A stretch of DNA of 64,000 nucleotides, from assembly GCF_040364665.1 (NCBI RefSeq), contig NZ_BAABWX010000001.1, positions 310,001 to 374,000 of the forward strand, in the 5' to 3' direction. The stretch is from Cognatishimia sp. WU-CL00825 (GTDB lineage Bacteria > Pseudomonadota > Alphaproteobacteria > Rhodobacterales > Rhodobacteraceae). Position numbers and translations under genes: made by a program. Of this stretch, positions 60,313 to 64,000 are shown piece by piece; position 1 is the stretch's first letter, and every line of letters begins with the position of its first letter. Below the pieces are notes generated by a model. The model saw only the letters and a program-made list of their open reading frames with translations. It ran no database searches and was not told the DNA's origin.

Positions 60313-61034
60313 GCATGCAAATGAGACGTTTATCTATGTTGGAAATGGCTGCGCGGGTGATGGCCCCTGTCGGCGTTGCTGTCGCTGTGACATCGCCCAA
60401 GGCAGACCCAGAACCTCTTTGGCCAGCGGAAGAGTCTGCAATGGCCAGCGCACAACCAAAGCGGCGCACAGAGTTTGCAAATGGACGTGCGGCTGCCCGA
60501 AAGGCATTGCAGGCATTGGGCCGAGCGCCATCCGCAGTTCCGATGGGCGATGATCGCGCACCGGTTTGGCCACGTGCCGTGGTCGGCAGTATTTCGCATG
60601 ATGAAAAGTCTTGCATCGCGATTGTCGCTGAGCGCGACCGTTACCAAGCCCTTGGCATTGATATTGAACCTGCCTTGCCCCTGGAGGCAGAGCTGTTTGC
60701 GCGGATTTGCCGCCCAGAAGAGCTAGCCTGGTTGCGTCAATTACCATTTCAGTCGCGTGGTATCGTGGCGCGGCGTTTCTTTTGCGCAAAAGAAGCGATT
60801 TATAAGTGCCAGTACACGGTTAGCAAAGAAATATTTGATTTTCAGTCGCTTAGCATTGTTTTCGACAAACAGGGTGGTTTTGAAGCACGCCTTATGCGCG
60901 ATGTCCCTGGCTTTGCCAAAGGCACGGTATTTCAGGGACTTACAAATCTTGTTGGCGAACAATTGGTAAGCATTTGTTATATTTCTGAGGGCGTTGGTGA
61001 GGATTCAGGCTTTCCAACTTCGGTCATGGGATAA
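60309..61034 (+). CDS. Phosphopantetheinyl transferase (EntD/Sfp-like)
   Basis: Protein of 241 aa that attaches the phosphopantetheine arm to carrier proteins. Metal and substrate motifs are ALGIDIEPALP and RRFFCAKEAIYKCQY, the expected GIDIE and AKEA blocks, with an earlier SISHDEKSC that matches the SISH motif of the EntD group. Its start overlaps the NRPS stop (ATGA), so it is probably dedicated to the carrier proteins of the PKS (Ser1788) and NRPS (Ser1460). A short N-terminal extension contains several Met residues, so the exact start is uncertain. Confidence 0.92.
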   Translation: MSMQMRRLSMLEMAARVMAPVGVAVAVTSPKADPEPLWPAEESAMASAQPKRRTEFANGRAAARKALQALGRAPSAVPMGDDRAPVWPRAVVGSISHDEKSCIAIVAERDRYQALGIDIEPALPLEAELFARICRPEELAWLRQLPFQSRGIVARRFFCAKEAIYKCQYTVSKEIFDFQSLSIVFDKQGGFEARLMRDVPGFAKGTVFQGLTNLVGEQLVSICYISEGVGEDSGFPTSVMG

Positions 61035-61128
61035 ACACATTGGGCTGTCATAGATAGCGCAAGATCAATAATGATGCGGGTAAAAATACACCGCGAGCCT
61101 AGAACGGGCAGAGGATACGAGCAGCAAC

Positions 61129-62400
61129 ATGAAACGCCTGGCCACAGTCGACGAAATTTTGAGCGCAATTTTGCGCCATATAGTATTGTTAGCGATGGTT
61201 ATCGCCCTTGGTGTGGCCGCGTCGTTGTTTTATGCGTTAAGCCTGCCACGATCTTTCGAAACAACGGCAATCATTCAAATTGAACAGCCTCAAGTGCAGC
61301 AGTCCATGGGGGCAGGCGACACGGTTAACGCGCGTACTTTGCAGCAATTGCAGATTATCGAGCAAAGGGTAATGTCGCGCGATAATCTGTTGGTTATTAT
61401 CGACAAACTCGACCTTTATAGCGAATTTCCGGAAATGAGCGACAACGAAAAGGTCGTCGCTTTGCGTGAAGCTGCGGGCGTGTCGCGTGTCTCAGATCCT
61501 GCTCTAGCGTGGCGGCCTGACATCATTCCGACGGCTTTGAATATTGTGGTGCGCCTTGGCGATCCCGAGTTGGCAGCCCAAGTTGCCAACGAACTGGTTA
61601 GCAATGTACTAGAACAAAACAAAAGCCGTCGTGCCGGGCGCGCGCAAGAGACTCTCGATTTCTTTGTAAGCGAAGAAAGCCGTATTGGGGCAACCATCGA
61701 GAAACTAGAAATCACAGTTGCTGATTTCAAACGTGACAACGCTGAGTTTTTAACTGCTGGACTGAATGGGCAACGCGAACAATTGCTGTTGCTGCAGCAA
61801 GAAAAGCTTGAATTGGAGCGCGAATTTGTTGAGTTGAATACAGGGTTGCGTGGCGCACGGAATGCGGCTTTTGAAAATCGAGTTGCGCAATTGAACCAAC
61901 AGTCCGAACTATTGGACCGACGGATCGACGTGATCGAAGCATTGGTGCGTCAGGCACCCGAAGTCGAGCGTGAACTGAGCGGCCTTGAGCGGCAGCTGCA
62001 AAAATTGACCGATCAATATCAAATTATCACACGCAACCAGGCCGAAGCAGAAATGAGTTTAATGCTACAAGCTAGCCAGCAGGGTGAGAGTTTTCGCGTG
62101 CTTGAACGCGCGGTCGTACCTGAAAAACCTGTTGCACCTAACCGCAAACGCATTGCCTTTTTGGGCTGTATCCTGAGCGCAATTGCTGGATTGCTCGTGG
62201 TTGGCTTTCTAGAGATGCGAAACCCGATTATCCGCACGGAACATCAGCTTGAACGCCATCTGGGGCTTCGCGCTGTTGCGGTCATTCCAAATGTGCAAGT
62301 GGCCCGCGAACGCGCTTGGCGTCGCGCATTTTGGATCGTTGGGATAATCGTTTTTGTAGTGGCATGTGTGATGGTCCTTGCGGTTGTATCCGCGCGTTAA
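61129..62400 (+). CDS. Wzz/GumC-like polysaccharide co-polymerase
   Basis: Inner-membrane chain-length regulator of 423 aa without a kinase domain. Helix 1 is about residues 17-38 (IVLLAMVIALGVAASLFY), followed by a Wzz-type periplasmic block (ETTAIIQIEQPQVQQSMG) and a long coiled-coil region (about 190-320: LLLLQQEKLELEREFVELN). A Pro-containing motif VPEKPVAPNRKRIAFLGC precedes helix 2, and a final helix FWIVGIIVFVVACVMVL ends the protein. A terminator follows. Confidence 0.88.
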   Translation: MKRLATVDEILSAILRHIVLLAMVIALGVAASLFYALSLPRSFETTAIIQIEQPQVQQSMGAGDTVNARTLQQLQIIEQRVMSRDNLLVIIDKLDLYSEFPEMSDNEKVVALREAAGVSRVSDPALAWRPDIIPTALNIVVRLGDPELAAQVANELVSNVLEQNKSRRAGRAQETLDFFVSEESRIGATIEKLEITVADFKRDNAEFLTAGLNGQREQLLLLQQEKLELEREFVELNTGLRGARNAAFENRVAQLNQQSELLDRRIDVIEALVRQAPEVERELSGLERQLQKLTDQYQIITRNQAEAEMSLMLQASQQGESFRVLERAVVPEKPVAPNRKRIAFLGCILSAIAGLLVVGFLEMRNPIIRTEHQLERHLGLRAVAVIPNVQVARERAWRRAFWIVGIIVFVVACVMVLAVVSAR

Positions 62401-62424
62401 AGATCATCCAAATTTTGTGTTATG

Positions 62425-62452
62425 AAAAGGTGCCTTAATGGCGCCTTTTTTT
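62425..62452 (+). terminator. Terminator after wzz-like gene
   Basis: AAGGTGCC pairs with GGCGCCTT (one G-T wobble) around TTAAT, followed by a run of seven Ts. It ends the PKS-NRPS-Wzz transcription unit. Confidence 0.8.
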
Positions 62453-62965
62453 GTTTGGCAATAACTTAGCGTCGAATCGATTCTTAACACCTTCTTCCTA
62501 TGGTTGCGATCTGTCGTCGTATTTGCGGTAAAGTGTGTGCAAATTCTGCGCTTTGGCATCCAGAGAGAAACAATGCTTATTTCCATTTTGGCAACAATTT
62601 ACGGCATAAAGGTTCATTAGTTGCGAATATTGAAGAATTAAGCCTGAATTAGGTGAAAAATGTGCGTTGAATATGCCAAGTCAAAGCTCAATTTACAGAA
62701 AATTGTTTAAAAACAACGAGCTATACCTATGCGTGCAGCGCAAATTTCTGGACGATTTTTGACACATTTGCTAAAGTGAATATGGAAGTTGACCAATTAC
62801 GAGTAAACCAAAGTTTAAATGGAACTGTCTTACCTAACGTCAAGCAATTGACATTTGGGGCACAAATAAGGTGAGACAAAACTCCTGCAACCTCGATGAG
62901 ACATGTCGCATATTCTGTGTGGCACGAGGGCATAAGGTGAACTCATTCCTGGGAAGGGAAATGGG
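62453..62965 (+). promoter_or_regulatory. Long AT-rich leader of sugar-transferase gene
   Basis: This 513-base gap is AT-rich and holds no convincing ORF. It contains TTGTTT-AA-AAACAA (62703-62716), an inverted repeat that may be an operator, and a possible promoter with TTGACA at 62759-62764 and TATGGA at 62781-62786 (16-bp spacer). The long leader suggests regulated expression of the initiating transferase. Confidence 0.4.
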
Positions 62966-63631
62966 ATGGCATATTTCGAACGGCGCGATGTCGCGTTGCC
63001 CAAATCTGCAGACAGTTCGCTTCGCGGATTGTATCGCGACAGCCTAAAACGGTTTTTCGACCTGTTGGTCGTAGCGCTTTTGGCTGTGCCAGTGCTCGCT
63101 ATAGTGGCGTTGCTGTCGGTCTTTATCATGCGCGACGGCAAGTCACCGTTTTATCTGCAAAAACGCGTCGGTAAGAACGGCCGAGAGTTCCACATGATCA
63201 AATTGCGCAGCATGGTGCCGAATGCAGATGCGTTGTTGTCCCAACATCTGGCGCAGGACCCAGAAGCTCGCCGTGAATGGGATTTGATGCAGAAACTTAA
63301 GCACGATCCACGCATCACGTCTGTTGGTCGCTTTATCCGCAAAACGTCTTTGGATGAACTTCCACAGCTGTTGAATGTTTTGACCGGTGAAATGTCGATG
63401 GTTGGTCCGCGCCCGATGATGCCTTGCCAGAAAGAGATTTATCCTGGTCGTGCATATTACGATATGCGCCCTGGCATAACTGGTTTGTGGCAGGTGTCAG
63501 AACGAAACGAAGCAAGCTTTTCGCAGCGCGCCTTCTACGACAACCAATATCACACAGAACTAGGCCTTGGCACGGACCTGGCGATTATGGCGCGCACTGT
63601 AGCCGTTGTTTTTTCAGCGACCGGTCACTAA
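62966..63631 (+). CDS. ExoY-like initiating sugar transferase
   Basis: Polyisoprenyl-phosphate hexose-1-phosphate transferase of 221 aa. One hydrophobic hairpin lies near residues 30-55 (FFDLLVVALLAVPVLAIVAL). The catalytic part includes PFYLQKRVGKNGREFHMIKL, RSMVPNADALL, RFIRKTSLDELPQLLNVL and GEMSMVGPRPMMP, then PGITGLWQVS. The protein would start repeat-unit synthesis on undecaprenyl phosphate. A GGGAAGGGAA ribosome site precedes the ATG. Confidence 0.93.
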   Translation: MAYFERRDVALPKSADSSLRGLYRDSLKRFFDLLVVALLAVPVLAIVALLSVFIMRDGKSPFYLQKRVGKNGREFHMIKLRSMVPNADALLSQHLAQDPEARREWDLMQKLKHDPRITSVGRFIRKTSLDELPQLLNVLTGEMSMVGPRPMMPCQKEIYPGRAYYDMRPGITGLWQVSERNEASFSQRAFYDNQYHTELGLGTDLAIMARTVAVVFSATGH

Positions 63632-63657
63632 GCAATATTTCGCTTTGAACCAAAGTG

Positions 63658-63675
63658 ACGCCATGAAAATGGCGT
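63658..63675 (+). terminator. Weak hairpin after sugar transferase
   Basis: ACGCCAT-GAAA-ATGGCGT is a perfect 7-bp stem with a GNRA loop 26 bases after the stop. The following GATTTTCTG is only a weak T-tract, so termination may be partial. Confidence 0.5.
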
Positions 63676-63780
63676 GATTTTCTGTCAAATTGATTCATGA
63701 CTAGCAACACGCGTTGTCCTGGCCCGCCAGCACAGCGCGTTTCCGTACTAGACCATGGATAACAGGGACGCAGGCGCAGC

Positions 63781-64000
63781 ATGCCAAACAGCATCGCCTT
63801 TTTTGCATTATTGGCTTGGCCTTTGGTCATGCTCTTTTTGTTTCGCAGGTTACCCCTTGGCCGGGCGGTGATCTGGTCGTTTTTAGGTGCCTATTTGCTG
63901 CTGCCGCCTTTTCCCGCTGCTATCGATTTACCGCTTATGCCACCCTTAAACAAAGACACGCTGCCAAATGTGGTCGCCCTGTTTCTTGTGGTTTTCATGG
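63781..64000 (+). CDS. Putative O-antigen polymerase-like membrane protein, partial
   Basis: An open frame from the ATG at 63781 runs off the right edge (73 codons). It begins MPNSIAFFALLAWPLVMLFL, then GRAVIWSFLGAYLLLPPFPA and IDLPLMPPLNKDTLPNV before another hydrophobic stretch. This layout matches Wzy/O-antigen-ligase-like membrane proteins that follow sugar-transferase genes in roseobacters. The position directly after the ExoY-like gene supports a polymerase or ligase role; the catalytic region lies outside the window. Confidence 0.6.
   Translation, partial: MPNSIAFFALLAWPLVMLFLFRRLPLGRAVIWSFLGAYLLLPPFPAAIDLPLMPPLNKDTLPNVVALFLVVFM

Noticed and set aside
48216..61034. Siderophore cluster of the usual type
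   Set aside because: The operon lacks hydroxamate or catechol genes and a TonB receptor. The lone iron-type permease at 37844 is 10 kb away and in no operon with it.
63725..63772. Short frame MTSNTRCPGPPAQRV
   Set aside because: Only about 21 codons, no ribosome site and no conserved feature; the next real start is at 63781.

Overview
The window reads as one chromosomal segment of a marine Roseobacter-group alphaproteobacterium (Rhodobacteraceae sensu lato). Pointers are GapR, ScfR, DUF2842, DUF6524, Hint-domain and RTX proteins, an SSS-type sensor kinase near acs, and moderate GC. The species cannot be named from sequence alone. No rRNA, tRNA, CRISPR array, IS element or phage gene was recognised.

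Layout. 1-2.9 kb: polar amino-acid ABC importer on the minus strand, running off the left edge. 3-5.5 kb: two TerB-like paralogues and a Hint-domain protein. 5.5-13 kb: housekeeping genes (pyrG, secG, purA) interleaved with a cobalt-type nitrile hydratase operon and small conserved proteins. 12.9-17.8 kb: tandem-HxlR regulator with a VOC protein, a large acidic protein, thiamine pyrophosphokinase, a decayed DMT transporter and a STAS-like protein. 17.9-30.1 kb: acs, a LivKHMGF importer, and divergently a ScfR-like regulator, a receiver, a small membrane protein and a symporter-histidine kinase fusion, together suggesting short-chain carboxylate sensing and use. 30.2-41.4 kb: a FliM-like protein, a sulfide/persulfide operon, a FadB-like protein lacking key residues, GapR, an iron-type permease, an aminotransferase and a second Hint protein.

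41.7-64 kb is a surface-glycan locus: a large secreted RTX protein, GT4 and GT2 glycosyltransferases, a Wzx-like flippase, a Wzz-like protein, an ExoY-like initiating sugar transferase and the start of a possible polymerase. Inside it sits an overlapping four-gene operon (48.2-61.0 kb): a PKS (KS-AT-KR-DH-ACP-TE), a GT2 glycosyltransferase, an NRPS (formyltransferase, C-domain remnant, adenylation domain split by a luciferase-like monooxygenase, PCP) and its own phosphopantetheinyl transferase. The adenylation pocket read by eye matches the glycine code. A simple model is a formylated, possibly oxidised glycyl starter on the NRPS, one extension and reduction on the PKS, and thioesterase release or transfer to a sugar. 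This is the strongest candidate for an undescribed system here. The domains are direct reads; the product is inference.
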